A program made the position numbers and the translations under genes. A stretch of DNA of 36,056 nucleotides from assembly GCA_035293245.1 (NCBI GenBank), contig DATDOO010000049.1, positions 1 to 36,056 of the forward strand, given 5' to 3'. A model generated the notes under the pieces. That model saw only the letters and a program-made list of their open reading frames with translations, made no database searches and was not told where the DNA came from. The stretch is from DATDOO01 sp035293245 (GTDB lineage Bacteria; Pseudomonadota; Gammaproteobacteria; Methylococcales; Methylococcaceae). Below, piece by piece: positions 1 through 7,892 of the stretch (positions are counted from its first letter, which is position 1; every line of letters starts with the position of its first letter).

Positions 1-228
1 AGCGACGGCAGCGCCCGCACCGGCGTCGCCTATGAGGGCATCCTGCCGGACCTGTTCCGCGAGGGACAAGGCGTGATCGTCGTCGGCAAGCTGGAAGCGG
101 ACGGCGCGTTCCGCGCCACGGAAGTACTGGCCAAGCACGACGAGAACTACATGCCGCCGGAAGTGGCGGATGCTCTCAAGAAGAGCGGCAAGCTGACCAC
201 CAGCTACAAGGACTACCAAAAGAAATGA
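1..228 (+). CDS. ccmE: Cytochrome c maturation haem chaperone CcmE (3' part only)
   Basis: This is the C-terminal 75 residues of CcmE; the start lies before the window. CcmE is a membrane-anchored periplasmic chaperone that binds haem covalently and passes it to CcmF for attachment to apocytochrome c. The visible part holds the family's hallmark LAKHDENY motif, in which the His forms the covalent haem bond and the Tyr four residues later is an axial ligand, followed by MPPEV as in E. coli CcmE. The C-terminal tail is polar and lysine-rich, as is usual. The stop overlaps the ccmF start as ATGA, so the two genes are translationally coupled. Identification is firm despite truncation. Confidence 0.95.
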   Translation, partial: SDGSARTGVAYEGILPDLFREGQGVIVVGKLEADGAFRATEVLAKHDENYMPPEVADALKKSGKLTTSYKDYQKK

Positions 229-2153
229 TCGCCGAACTGGGGCATTTCGCGCTGGTCATGGCACTGCTCATGGCAACGGCGCAGGCGGTATTCCCGCTGT
301 GGGGCGCGTCGCGCGGCGTCGCGCTGTGGATGGCTGTCGGCAAACCGGCGGCGCGCGCGCAATGCCTCCTTTTGCTGGTCGCGTTTGTGTGCCTCGCGGC
401 CAGCTTCGCCGCTAACGATTTTTCCGTGCTCTACGTGGCAACCAATTCCAATTCCGGCCTGCCGGGCTATTACCGCATCGCCGCGACCTGGAGCGCCCAT
501 GAAGGCTCGATGCTGCTGTGGGCGACGATTCTCGGCCTGTGGACGGTGGCGGTAACACTGTTCTGCCGCCGCCTGGAGGAAGCCTTCGTCGCCCGGGTGC
601 TGGGCGTGATGGGGCTGGTGAGCGTCGGCGTGCTGGCGTTCATCCTTTTCACCTCCAACCCTTTCGAGCGCCTGACTCCCACCCCGACGGACGGCCAGGA
701 CCTGAATCCGCTGTTGCAGGATTTCGGCCTCACCGTGCATCCGCCCATGCTGTACGTGGGTTACGTGGGCCTGTCGGTGGCCTTCGCCTTCGCCATCGCG
801 GCGCTCTTGTCCGGCACCCTGGACTCGGCCTGGGCGCGCTGGTCCCGGCCGTGGACGCTGGTGGCCTGGATGTTCCTGACGCTGGGCATCGTGCTGGGCT
901 CCTGGTGGGCCTATTACGAACTGGGCTGGGGCGGCTGGTGGTTCTGGGACCCGGTGGAAAACGCCTCCTTCATGCCCTGGCTCATGGCGACCGCCTTGGT
1001 GCACTCGCTGGCGGTGACGGAGAAGCGCGGCGCCTTCAAGGCGTGGACCGTATTGCTGGCCATTTTCGCCTTCTCGCTGAGCCTGCTCGGCATGTTCCTG
1101 GTGCGCTCCGGCGTGCTGACGTCGGTGCACGCCTTCGCCTCCGACCCGGCGCGCGGCGTGTTCATCCTGGTATTCCTCGGCCTCGTGGTGGGCGGCTCGC
1201 TATTGCTGTACGCCCTACGCGCTCCCAGGGTGCGCGAGCACGCGCGCTACGAACTACTTTCGCGCGAGAATCTCTTGCTGCTCAACAACGTACTGCTGGT
1301 CACGGCTTCGGGCAGCATCCTGCTGGGCACGCTGTATCCGCTGGTTCTCGACGCCCTGGGCCTGGGCAAGATTTCGGTGGGCCCGCCGTATTTCTCCGCC
1401 GTATTCGCGCCGCTGATGGCCCCGGTGTTCCTGTTCGCCGGCCTCGCACCGCAACTGGGCTGGAAGCGCGCCGGCCTATCGCGCCTGATGCGCCCGTTGC
1501 GCTGGCTGGCGCCCCTGTGCCTTGTGTTGGGTGGTGTCCTCACCGCGGCGGCCTTCGGCCTGGACAGTCTGGCGCTGCTCGCCGGCCTGACGCTGGCCGC
1601 CTGGCTGGCGGCTACGGCGCTGCTGACCTTCGTCCTGCGCGTCCGCCAGCGTCCTACCGTAAGGACCGGCTTGCGCCAGAACCCCTCCTTTTACGGCATG
1701 ACCCTCGCCCACTTGGGCCTGGCGGTGTTCCTGGCCGGGGTGAGCGCCTCGTCCATCCTCAGCGCGGAAAAAACCGTGCGTCTGGCTCCCGGCGAGACGG
1801 TGGAACTGGGCGGCTATGCCTTCCGCTTCGAAGGCGTGTCCGCCGCTCCCGGCCCCAACTACACGGCGCGCAGCGGGCGCTTCACCGTGAGCCGCGACGG
1901 CGCGGCCATTGCCGTCCTGCAACCGGAGAAACGCGTCTACACCGTGCGGCAAAACACCATGACCGAGGCGGCCATCGACCCCGGCCTGTGGCGCGATTTG
2001 TACCTGGCGCTCGGCGAGGAACTGGACGGGGGCGCCTGGAGCGTGCGCGTCTATGTCAAACCGCTGGTGCGCTGGATCTGGCTGGGCGGGCTGGTCATGC
2101 TGGCCGGAGGCTTGCTCGCCGCCTGCGACCGGCGTTACCGTATCGCGGCCTGA
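225..2153 (+). CDS. ccmF: Cytochrome c haem lyase subunit CcmF
   Basis: This 642-residue polytopic membrane protein is full length for CcmF, the core of the holocytochrome c synthase that moves haem from CcmE onto CXXCH cysteines with CcmH and CcmI. The tryptophan-rich WWD signature (GWGGWWFWDPVENASF) lies at about residues 234-249. A periplasmic-side His sits in VHPPMLYVGY near residue 172, and further His residues occur in VHSLAV and SVHAFASDP, matching the family's haem-ligand positions. Many hydrophobic segments run along the chain, with a soluble periplasmic domain near residues 510-610 before a last membrane helix. The ATG overlaps the ccmE stop. Typical of System I cytochrome c maturation. 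Confidence 0.97.
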   Translation: MIAELGHFALVMALLMATAQAVFPLWGASRGVALWMAVGKPAARAQCLLLLVAFVCLAASFAANDFSVLYVATNSNSGLPGYYRIAATWSAHEGSMLLWATILGLWTVAVTLFCRRLEEAFVARVLGVMGLVSVGVLAFILFTSNPFERLTPTPTDGQDLNPLLQDFGLTVHPPMLYVGYVGLSVAFAFAIAALLSGTLDSAWARWSRPWTLVAWMFLTLGIVLGSWWAYYELGWGGWWFWDPVENASFMPWLMATALVHSLAVTEKRGAFKAWTVLLAIFAFSLSLLGMFLVRSGVLTSVHAFASDPARGVFILVFLGLVVGGSLLLYALRAPRVREHARYELLSRENLLLLNNVLLVTASGSILLGTLYPLVLDALGLGKISVGPPYFSAVFAPLMAPVFLFAGLAPQLGWKRAGLSRLMRPLRWLAPLCLVLGGVLTAAAFGLDSLALLAGLTLAAWLAATALLTFVLRVRQRPTVRTGLRQNPSFYGMTLAHLGLAVFLAGVSASSILSAEKTVRLAPGETVELGGYAFRFEGVSAAPGPNYTARSGRFTVSRDGAAIAVLQPEKRVYTVRQNTMTEAAIDPGLWRDLYLALGEELDGGAWSVRVYVKPLVRWIWLGGLVMLAGGLLAACDRRYRIAA

Positions 2154-2176
2154 AATTCCGGCGACACGAAGGAAAA

Positions 2177-2869
2177 ATGGCCATGATCGAAGATTTCAGG
2201 GGCGACGAATCCTGGCGCCTGTTCCGGATTCTCAGCGAATTCACCGAGGGCATCGACAAGCTGGCGGATACCCAGTTCGCCGTGTCCATTTTCGGCTCGG
2301 CGCGCCTGGCGCCCGAAACCCATTACTACCAGGAAGCCCAGCGCGTCGCCGAACTCCTGGCCGAACAGGGCTACGCCATCATCACCGGCGGCGGCGGCGG
2401 CATCATGGAAGCGGGCAACCGTGGCGCGCAGGACTCCACCTCCATCGGCCTCAACATCCAGTTGCCTTTCGAACAGAAGCCGAACCCCTACCAAAACCTG
2501 TCGCTGGAGTTCCGCTACTTCTTCGTGCGCAAAGTGATGTTCGTCAAGTACTCCATGGGCTACATCTGCATGCCGGGCGGCTTCGGCACCCTGGACGAAT
2601 TTTTCGAGGCCCTGACCCTGATGCAGACCCACAAGATTCACCCCCTGCCGCTCGTCCTGTATGGCGCGGACTATTGGCAGGGTCTGCTGGAGTGGATCCG
2701 CGGCACCGTGCTCGCCAATGGCCTGATTTCGCCGGAAGACCTGGATTACATTTCGCTGGTGGACACCCCCGAGGAGGCCGTGAAAATCATGAACCGCCAC
2801 CGCAACTGGAAATTGCAGCGCGTCGCCGAATCGAGCCGCAAGGCGCAGGAGGTGCACCATGGCCCATGA
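2177..2869 (+). CDS. LOG family (TIGR00730-type) nucleotide phosphoribohydrolase-like protein
   Basis: This 230-residue protein has the LOG/lysine-decarboxylase-like Rossmann fold. The GGGGGIMEAGNRGA stretch (about residues 72-85) and CMPGGFGTLDEFFE carry the PGGxGTxxE signature that binds the nucleotide phosphate and supplies the catalytic Glu. Family members hydrolyse nucleoside 5'-monophosphates to free base and ribose phosphate (plant and bacterial LOG) or act like PpnN in nucleotide balance; older 'lysine decarboxylase' labels are wrong. An AAGGA at 2169-2173 is close to the ATG at 2177 and better spaced for a second ATG at 2183, so the protein may start two codons later. It lies inside the ccm operon, 23 bases after ccmF, and overlaps the next gene by 11 bases. 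Confidence 0.88.
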   Translation: MAMIEDFRGDESWRLFRILSEFTEGIDKLADTQFAVSIFGSARLAPETHYYQEAQRVAELLAEQGYAIITGGGGGIMEAGNRGAQDSTSIGLNIQLPFEQKPNPYQNLSLEFRYFFVRKVMFVKYSMGYICMPGGFGTLDEFFEALTLMQTHKIHPLPLVLYGADYWQGLLEWIRGTVLANGLISPEDLDYISLVDTPEEAVKIMNRHRNWKLQRVAESSRKAQEVHHGP

Positions 2870-3566
2870 AGACCCGCAACGCTACGTGGAAGCCATCATC
2901 ACCCACGACGTGCTCGCCGAGCAGCATCGCCGCAAGGCGCGCGCCGCAGGCCCCCTGCTGGTCACCCTCTCCCGCGACCACGGTGCGCTGGGCGAGATCG
3001 TCGCGGCCAAGCTGGGACTGGCCCTGGACATCCCGGTGCTCGACCGGGAAATCCTCGTCCGGGTGGCGGAAAAAACCGGCGTTCCGGTTTCCGTCATCGA
3101 ACAGCCGGGCGAACATTTCACCGGCGGCATCGCCTCCTTCATGCAGAGCCTGATCGGTTGCCGCACCTGCGATCTGGCCACCTATCGCCGCGCCCTGTTC
3201 GACGTGATCCTGGACCTGGCGCACCGGAGTGCGCTGCTGGTCGGCTGCGGCGCGCACCTGATTCTGCAGGGCAAGCCGGTATTCCGGCTGCGCATCGTCG
3301 GCACGCCGGAGATTTGCGCCGCGCGCCTTGCCGCGGAAAGCGGCGAAACATTCGAGCAGGCGCTGGAGAAAGTGCGCGAAACCAACGCCAGCCGCGCCCG
3401 GGCCATCCACAGCCTGTTCCACGAACAGATCCGCCACTGCGGGCTGGAATGCGCGGAGAATTTCGATCTGGTCGTCAACACCGACCACATGGACGCCGAG
3501 GGCGCCGTCGCCGTGGCGCTGGCCGGCCTCCGCCAGGCGGGCCTACCGGGCAAAACCGCGCAATGA
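2859..3566 (+). CDS. Cytidylate kinase-like family protein
   Basis: This 235-residue protein resembles the cytidylate-kinase-like family (P-loop kinase fold). After an N-terminal extension of about 30 residues it shows TLSRDHGALGEIVAAKLG, the equivalent of the P-loop, but the usual GxGKS lysine is not present, as in many members of this divergent family. VLDREIL follows where true CMP kinases hold the nucleotide, and LLVGCGAHLILQ and LRIVGTPE match later core strands. Whether it phosphorylates a nucleotide is unknown. It overlaps the LOG gene by 11 bases and the following gene by an ATGA, so all three are probably co-translated within the ccm operon. A link to nucleotide handling with its LOG neighbour is plausible but only inferred. 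Confidence 0.75.
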   Translation: MAHEDPQRYVEAIITHDVLAEQHRRKARAAGPLLVTLSRDHGALGEIVAAKLGLALDIPVLDREILVRVAEKTGVPVSVIEQPGEHFTGGIASFMQSLIGCRTCDLATYRRALFDVILDLAHRSALLVGCGAHLILQGKPVFRLRIVGTPEICAARLAAESGETFEQALEKVRETNASRARAIHSLFHEQIRHCGLECAENFDLVVNTDHMDAEGAVAVALAGLRQAGLPGKTAQ

Positions 3567-4012
3567 GCCGGCCGCACGCTTCCGGCGCTATCGAGGTGCG
3601 CATCGCCAGCCTCAGCCGCGACATCTATTCCGGCGCATGCCGCTCGGTCGTCGCGCCCGGCGTGCAGGGCGAGATGTGCATCCTGCCGCGCCACGCGCCG
3701 CTGATGACCCGCCTGGCGCCGGGCGAAGTGCGCCTTGCCCCCGCGGAGGGCGAGGAACTGTTCTTTTACGTTTCCGGCGGATTGATGGAAACGGAAGGCC
3801 AGACCGTGACCATCCTCGCCGACGAGATGCTGCGCTCCGACGAGATCGACGCCGACGTCGCCCGGGAAATCCGCCGCAATGCCGAACTGATGCTGAAAAA
3901 AAGCCCGCTGTTCTCCGAGCGCGACAAAGCCCACGCCGCATTGATCCAGGCGCTGGCGCAACTGCGCGTCATCGAGCACGAACTGGCCGCCCGCCACATC
4001 AAGCGGCGCTAA
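3563..4012 (+). CDS. Stand-alone F1 ATP synthase epsilon-like protein (AtpC paralogue)
   Basis: This 149-residue protein has the length and layout of the F1F0 ATP synthase epsilon subunit: an N-terminal beta-sandwich (about residues 9-90, with GVQGEMCILPRHAPLM matching the family's GxxGxxGxxxxHAPL region and YVSGGLMETEGQTVTILAD following) and a C-terminal helical hairpin rich in Glu, Lys and Ala. In the enzyme this subunit links the rotor to the catalytic head and inhibits ATP hydrolysis. No other atp gene lies in the window, so this copy sits apart from any ATP synthase operon, between a kinase-like gene and ccmG. It may be a paralogue with another partner, or the epsilon subunit of a second ATPase. 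The start overlaps the preceding stop by ATGA. Confidence 0.8.
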   Translation: MSRPHASGAIEVRIASLSRDIYSGACRSVVAPGVQGEMCILPRHAPLMTRLAPGEVRLAPAEGEELFFYVSGGLMETEGQTVTILADEMLRSDEIDADVAREIRRNAELMLKKSPLFSERDKAHAALIQALAQLRVIEHELAARHIKRR

Positions 4013-4036
4013 ATCCACCGCAACCCGAATACCCCC

Positions 4037-4573
4037 GTGACACGCGCCGTCCCCCTGCTGGTCTTCTTCGTCGTAATGATCTTTCTCGGCATCGGCCTGA
4101 CCCTCGACCCGCGCCAGGTACCCTCGCCGCTGATCGGCAAGCCCGCCCCCGCGCTGCATCTGCCGGAGGTCGCCGACGCCGCGAAAACGCTCGACATCGC
4201 GCAGTTGAGAGGCCAGGTTTTCCTGCTGAATGTCTGGGCGTCCTGGTGCGCCTCCTGCCGCCAGGAACACCCGGTGCTGCTGGAACTGGCGAAACGCAAC
4301 CTCGTACCGATCTACGGCCTCAACTACAAGGACGAGCGCGCGGCGGCCCTCGCCTGGCTGAAGTTTTTCGGCGGCGACCCCTACACGGCCAGCGGATTCG
4401 ACGCCGACGGCAAGACCGGGCTGGACTGGGGCGTGTACGGCGTTCCGGAGACTTTCGTGGTCGACAAGCGCGGTCTCATCCGCCACAAGCACACCGGTCC
4501 CCTGACCCCGGCGGCGCTCGAAAAGGATCTGCTGCCCTTGATCCGCACCCTGCAAGCGGAAGCTGCACCATGA
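4037..4573 (+). CDS. ccmG: Thiol:disulfide oxidoreductase CcmG/DsbE
   Basis: This 178-residue membrane-anchored periplasmic thioredoxin reduces the disulfide of apocytochrome c (directly or through CcmH) before haem attachment. An N-terminal signal anchor covers about residues 4-22. The thioredoxin domain has the active site WCASC with Cys71 and Cys74, and GVPETFVVDKRG holds the cis-proline loop (GVPET) typical of CcmG. The start is a GTG at 4037; no closer ATG fits the signal anchor. The gene follows a 24-base gap after the epsilon-like gene and overlaps ccmH by ATGA. Together with ccmE/F upstream and ccmH/I downstream the assignment is secure. Confidence 0.95.
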   Translation: MTRAVPLLVFFVVMIFLGIGLTLDPRQVPSPLIGKPAPALHLPEVADAAKTLDIAQLRGQVFLLNVWASWCASCRQEHPVLLELAKRNLVPIYGLNYKDERAAALAWLKFFGGDPYTASGFDADGKTGLDWGVYGVPETFVVDKRGLIRHKHTGPLTPAALEKDLLPLIRTLQAEAAP

Positions 4574-5043
4574 AGCGCTTGCTGGCCGGCCTGCTTCTGC
4601 TCCTCGCCGGCGGAACGGCGTCCGCCGCCGCCCTGGAGGTGCGTTCCTTCGACGATCCGGACCAGCAGGCCCGTTACGAGAAACTGGTCAAGGAGTTGCG
4701 CTGCCTGGTGTGCCAGAACCAGTCCCTGGCCGACTCCGACGCCGATCTCGCCCAGGATCTGCGCGACGAGGTGTTCCGCATCATCCAGAGCGGCCGGAGC
4801 GACGCGGAAGCCGTCGACTTTCTCGTCAGCCGCTACGGGGATTTCGTGCTTTACCGCCCGGCCGTCAAGCCGCTGACGATTCTGCTCTGGGCGGGTCCTG
4901 CGCTGCTCTTCGCCCTGGCGGGCGGCATGGCCTGGCGGCAATACGCCAAACGGCGCACGGCCGGGGAGGAGGCGCCGCTTTCGCCCGCCGAGCGCGCCCG
5001 CCTCGAACGTCTCAAAAAATCCTCTGCCGACGACGACGCATGA
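4570..5043 (+). CDS. ccmH: Cytochrome c maturation protein CcmH (CcmH/CycL type)
   Basis: This 157-residue protein is the short CcmH, which holds apocytochrome c in the haem ligation complex. It has an N-terminal signal peptide ending near Ala-Ala at residue 20, the redox motif LRCLVCQNQSL with Cys45 and Cys48, a small three-helix domain, and one C-terminal membrane helix at about residues 101-121 followed by a charged cytoplasmic tail. The C-terminal TPR part that is fused to CcmH in E. coli is encoded separately here by the next gene (ccmI), as in Pseudomonas and many other proteobacteria. ATGA overlaps occur at both ends, so translation is coupled to ccmG and ccmI. Confidence 0.95.
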   Translation: MKRLLAGLLLLLAGGTASAAALEVRSFDDPDQQARYEKLVKELRCLVCQNQSLADSDADLAQDLRDEVFRIIQSGRSDAEAVDFLVSRYGDFVLYRPAVKPLTILLWAGPALLFALAGGMAWRQYAKRRTAGEEAPLSPAERARLERLKKSSADDDA

Positions 5044-6236
5044 CCCTCTTCCTGTTGCTGGCCGCCGTTCTACTGCTGGCCGCCGCCCTGCTGTTCATCC
5101 CCGTGCTGCGCGGAAAAAGCGCATCTCGCGCCCAGCGGCGCGACGCCTTGAACCTGCTGGTTTACCGCCAGCGGCGCGGCGAACTGGAGCGCGAACTGGC
5201 GGAGGGGTCGCTGGATCGAGCCACTTTCGAGAAGCTGTGCGAGGAACTGGAACGCGACCTGCTCGAAGACACCGCGGCGTCCGATGCCTCGGAACAGCCC
5301 TCGTCCGCGCACGGCCGCGACGCGGTGCTGATCGTCCTGTGCCTGTTGCCGCTGCTGGGCATCGGCCTGTATCTGGCGCTGGGCCGGCCGGACCTGATCG
5401 ACGCCCCGCCCGCCGTTTCCGGCAAAACGGATCCCGGCTCGCTCCAGGCGAGCATCGCCAAGCTGACCGAGCGGCTCCAGCGCGATCCCGACGACGTGCA
5501 AGGCTGGCTGCTGCTGGGACGTTCGCACCAGGAACTGGCCGAATACGCCGAGGCGCTAACCGCCTACGAAAAAGCCCAGGCGCTCAAGAAAGACGATCCC
5601 GACATCCAGGCCCTGCGCGCCGAGACCCTCGCCCGCATGCAGGACAACAGCCTGCGCGGCCGGCCCACCGAACTGATCGAAGGCATCCTCATCCAACACC
5701 CCGATCATCCCACCGCCTTGTGGCTGGCGGGTCTCGCCGCCACGGAGCGCGGCGACAGGGACGAGGCGCTCAAGCACTGGCGGCTGCTCAAGGCGCAACT
5801 GCCGCCGGATGGCGAAGACGCGCGGCAACTGGACGGCTTCCTCGCCCAGCTCGAAGGCAAGGAAGCGCCTCCCGTGCAACCGGCGGGCTCGGCCAGTGTC
5901 CGCGTCCGGGTCGAACTGGCGCCGGAACTCGCCGGCAAAATACGTCCCGAGGACACCTTGTTCGTTTTCGCCCGCGCAGCGCAGGGTTCCCCCATGCCGC
6001 TGGCCATCGTCCGCCGCCAGGCGCGCGACCTGCCCGTGGAGCTGACCCTGGACGACTCGCTGGCCATGTCGCCGGAAAACAAGCTTTCCGCGCACTCCAG
6101 CATCCGGCTTGGCGCGCGTGTGTCCCGCTCCGGCCAAGCCATGCCCGCATCCGGCGACCTGCAAGGACAGCTCGGCCCCGTCGAGACGAAAGGCAACGAG
6201 GTTTACCGGATCGTGATCGACAAAACGGTCGAATGA
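5040..6236 (+). CDS. ccmI: Cytochrome c biogenesis apocytochrome chaperone CcmI
   Basis: This 398-residue protein matches CcmI, the TPR-containing chaperone that binds the C-terminal helix of apocytochrome c and delivers it to CcmF/CcmH. It has a first membrane helix at about residues 3-23, a basic and acidic coiled stretch (RRGELERELAEGSL, typical of the family), and a second membrane helix at about residues 96-114. Periplasmic TPR units follow (for example the segment containing GWLLLGRSHQELAEY) and then a beta-rich C-terminal domain beginning near SVRVRVELAPELAG. It is the last ccm gene: the stop at 6236 is followed by a 132-base gap with its own ribosome site for the next gene. Complete and unremarkable in length. 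Confidence 0.93.
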   Translation: MTLFLLLAAVLLLAAALLFIPVLRGKSASRAQRRDALNLLVYRQRRGELERELAEGSLDRATFEKLCEELERDLLEDTAASDASEQPSSAHGRDAVLIVLCLLPLLGIGLYLALGRPDLIDAPPAVSGKTDPGSLQASIAKLTERLQRDPDDVQGWLLLGRSHQELAEYAEALTAYEKAQALKKDDPDIQALRAETLARMQDNSLRGRPTELIEGILIQHPDHPTALWLAGLAATERGDRDEALKHWRLLKAQLPPDGEDARQLDGFLAQLEGKEAPPVQPAGSASVRVRVELAPELAGKIRPEDTLFVFARAAQGSPMPLAIVRRQARDLPVELTLDDSLAMSPENKLSAHSSIRLGARVSRSGQAMPASGDLQGQLGPVETKGNEVYRIVIDKTVE

Positions 6237-6368
6237 CGAAGACACATGACGTTCACCGCAACTTCTGGTTAAATGCCCGTCGCGGACGATAGCGAAAATG
6301 GCGAATGTCTATACCGGACCCCTTCCGCATGGGGCCGATGCACAATTTAGCGAGGAGAATTCTTTAAT

Positions 6369-6758
6369 ATGAAGATCGAAAAAGTTACCAAAACACTGGG
6401 CGCCATCCTGCTGGCCGGCGCTTTCGGCCTGAGCGGCGCTCCGGCTATCGCCGCCGAGACCGCAGGTGCCGTTCACGCGCACGCCGTGGAAGCGCTCAAG
6501 ACCGCCAAGGAAGCCATCGAACACGCCAAGGCCGGCCACAAGGAACAGACGGTCGAGACCCTCAAGGTGCTGCGCACCCATACCAAGGAACTGACCGGCG
6601 ATCCGATCGGCAAGAACATCCAGCAAGCCAACAGCCGCATCCGCGAAGCCATCAAGGAAGCGGATGCCGGCAATACCGCCGGGGCAGCCGACAAGCTGGC
6701 CGAAGCGCTGGTCCCCTTGCAGGCCATCGAGAAATACACCGGCGAGAACAAGAAATAA
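6369..6758 (+). CDS. Small exported helical protein, SmbP-like
   Basis: This 129-residue protein has a signal peptide (charged start, hydrophobic LGAILLAGAFGLSG, likely cut after AIA near residue 28). The mature part is almost all alpha-helical, with regularly spaced Ala, Lys, Glu and His (HAHAVEALKTAKEAIEHAK, then GHKEQTVETLKVL). This heptad pattern with scattered His resembles the small periplasmic metal-binding protein SmbP of Nitrosomonas, which binds copper and other divalent metals, though His is sparser here. Metal binding is therefore inferred. GAGGAG at 6352-6357 serves as ribosome site. A strong hairpin terminator follows 14 bases after the stop, so it is probably a single-gene transcript, possibly abundant. 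Confidence is high for the gene and low for the function. Confidence 0.75.
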   Translation: MKIEKVTKTLGAILLAGAFGLSGAPAIAAETAGAVHAHAVEALKTAKEAIEHAKAGHKEQTVETLKVLRTHTKELTGDPIGKNIQQANSRIREAIKEADAGNTAGAADKLAEALVPLQAIEKYTGENKK

Positions 6759-6772
6759 GCAGTCGACCGCCT

Positions 6773-6803
6773 ATGGAGCGGCGCGCGCCGCTCCATATTT
6801 TTT
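6773..6803 (+). terminator. Rho-independent terminator after the SmbP-like gene
   Basis: A perfect palindrome with 12-base arms (ATGGAGCGGCGC and its complement, 6773-6796) is followed at once by a run of six T on the + strand (6798-6803). It lies 14 bases after the stop at 6758 and separates this gene from ybdD. Confidence 0.9.
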
Positions 6804-6843
6804 CCGGGACGGCCCAAGCCGCCCCAGCATCCCTTTCCCTCCC

Positions 6844-7035
6844 GTGACGGTCCGCCGCACACTTGCCTACGGATGGCGCCTGCTACGCGCCGCTTGCGGC
6901 GACGACGCCTATGATCGTTACCTGGCCCACTGGCGCGAACATCATGCCCACCCAGGCCAGCCGCCTCTCAGCCGCCGGGAATTCTTCCGCTCCGAACTGG
7001 AACGCCGCTGGAACGGCGTGAAGCGCTGCTGCTGA
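6844..7035 (+). CDS. ybdD: YbdD/YjiX family small protein (DUF466)
   Basis: This 63-residue protein aligns over its whole length with E. coli YbdD/YjiX: an N-terminal amphipathic helix, GDDAYDRYLAHWREHHAHP (E. coli has GMPDYDNYVEHMRVNHPD), a PLSRREFFRSELERRW segment, and the invariant Cys-Cys at the C terminus. Members are usually encoded directly after the pyruvate/peptide transporter genes btsT or cstA; the role is poorly defined. No such transporter gene is next to it here, so this copy is an orphan within the window. The start is taken as the GTG at 6844, which gives the family length; the open frame extends further upstream through the preceding terminator, which argues against an earlier start. 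It converges with cysQ, and only the stop codons meet. Confidence 0.85.
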   Translation: MTVRRTLAYGWRLLRAACGDDAYDRYLAHWREHHAHPGQPPLSRREFFRSELERRWNGVKRCC

Positions 7036-7845
7036 TCAGCCGGAACCGGGAGCGCGCCAGTTGCGCCGCCGGTCGCCGAACACCAGAAAGTGCGGGTTGA
7101 GCAGCGACTCCTTGCCGTTGTAGCGCAGAGGCTCGCCTTGCCAGTCGGTCACCAGGCCACCAGCCTGTTCCACCACGCACTGCGCGGCGGCGGTATCCCA
7201 TTCGCAGGTCGGACCGAGGCGCGGATAGAGATCGGCGCTCCCTTCCGCCACCAGACAGAATTTCAGCGAACTGCCCACGGCACGGAATTCATGCGGGCCC
7301 AGCCGGTGCAGGTAGCCTGCCATGGCGTTCGTGCCGTGCAGACGGCTGCCCACCACCGCGGGAACCTCCGGCGCGCATGCCCGGACCCGAATCGGCTCGG
7401 GCGCCGCACCGCCCTGGCGACGAAATGCGCCGGCATTTTCCGCCGCGCAATAGCACCGATCCACAGCGGGCGCATACACCACGCCCAACACCGGACGGTG
7501 TTCGCGGATCAAGGCGATGTTCACGGTGAATTCGCCGTTCCTTTGGATAAATTCCTTGGTGCCATCCAGCGGGTCGATCAGCCAGTGGCAGTTCCAACCC
7601 GTCCGCTGGGCATAAGGCGATTGGGCGGCTTCTTCCGAAAGCTGCGGCAACCCGGGCGTCAGCCGGTTCAGTTGCTCGTGGATAAGCCGCTGTGCGGCCA
7701 GATCGGCGGCAGTGAGCGGCGAGTCGTCGTTCTTGTAGCTCACCTGCGAACCGCTGCGGTAAATGTCCATGATCGCCGCCCCCGCCGCGCGGGCGATGGC
7801 GACGACGGAATCGAGCAAAGCGGCGGGAGGCGGGCAGGGAGTCAC
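7036..7845 (-). CDS. cysQ: 3'(2'),5'-bisphosphate nucleotidase CysQ
   Basis: This 269-residue protein belongs to the inositol monophosphatase superfamily and matches CysQ, which removes the 3'-phosphate from PAP (and PAPS), by-products of sulfate assimilation and acyl-carrier transfer. Metal-site motifs are in order: the acidic pair in LSEEAAQSPY, the DPLDGTKEF motif (two Asp and the DGT loop) and WDTAAAQCVVEQAGG near the C terminus. Length is typical (about 250-270). The start is GTG at 7845, with GACGAGGG a few bases upstream. It is transcribed away from yrfG over a 47-base divergent spacer; cysQ and yrfG lie near each other in other gammaproteobacteria too, which supports the lineage guess. 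Confidence 0.93.
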   Translation of the reverse strand: MTPCPPPAALLDSVVAIARAAGAAIMDIYRSGSQVSYKNDDSPLTAADLAAQRLIHEQLNRLTPGLPQLSEEAAQSPYAQRTGWNCHWLIDPLDGTKEFIQRNGEFTVNIALIREHRPVLGVVYAPAVDRCYCAAENAGAFRRQGGAAPEPIRVRACAPEVPAVVGSRLHGTNAMAGYLHRLGPHEFRAVGSSLKFCLVAEGSADLYPRLGPTCEWDTAAAQCVVEQAGGLVTDWQGEPLRYNGKESLLNPHFLVFGDRRRNWRAPGSG

Positions 7846-7880
7846 GATAAACCCTCGTCAAAAGGCGGTGGCGGGAACGG

Positions 7881-7886
7881 TATACT
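7881..7886 (+). promoter_or_regulatory. Candidate -10 element just before yrfG (possible leaderless start)
   Basis: TATACT at 7881-7886 is a near-consensus -10 box, but it lies only six bases before the yrfG ATG at 7893, and no Shine-Dalgarno sequence stands at the right distance. No good -35 is seen (TCAAAA near 7858). If used, the transcript would begin at or next to the ATG. Confidence 0.35.
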
Positions 7887-7892
7887 TTAAGC

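Noticed and set aside
3182..4555. A 457-codon - strand frame opposite the kinase-like, epsilon-like and ccmG genes
   Set aside because: Low-complexity Gln/Gly/Ala-rich translation antisense to three supported genes.
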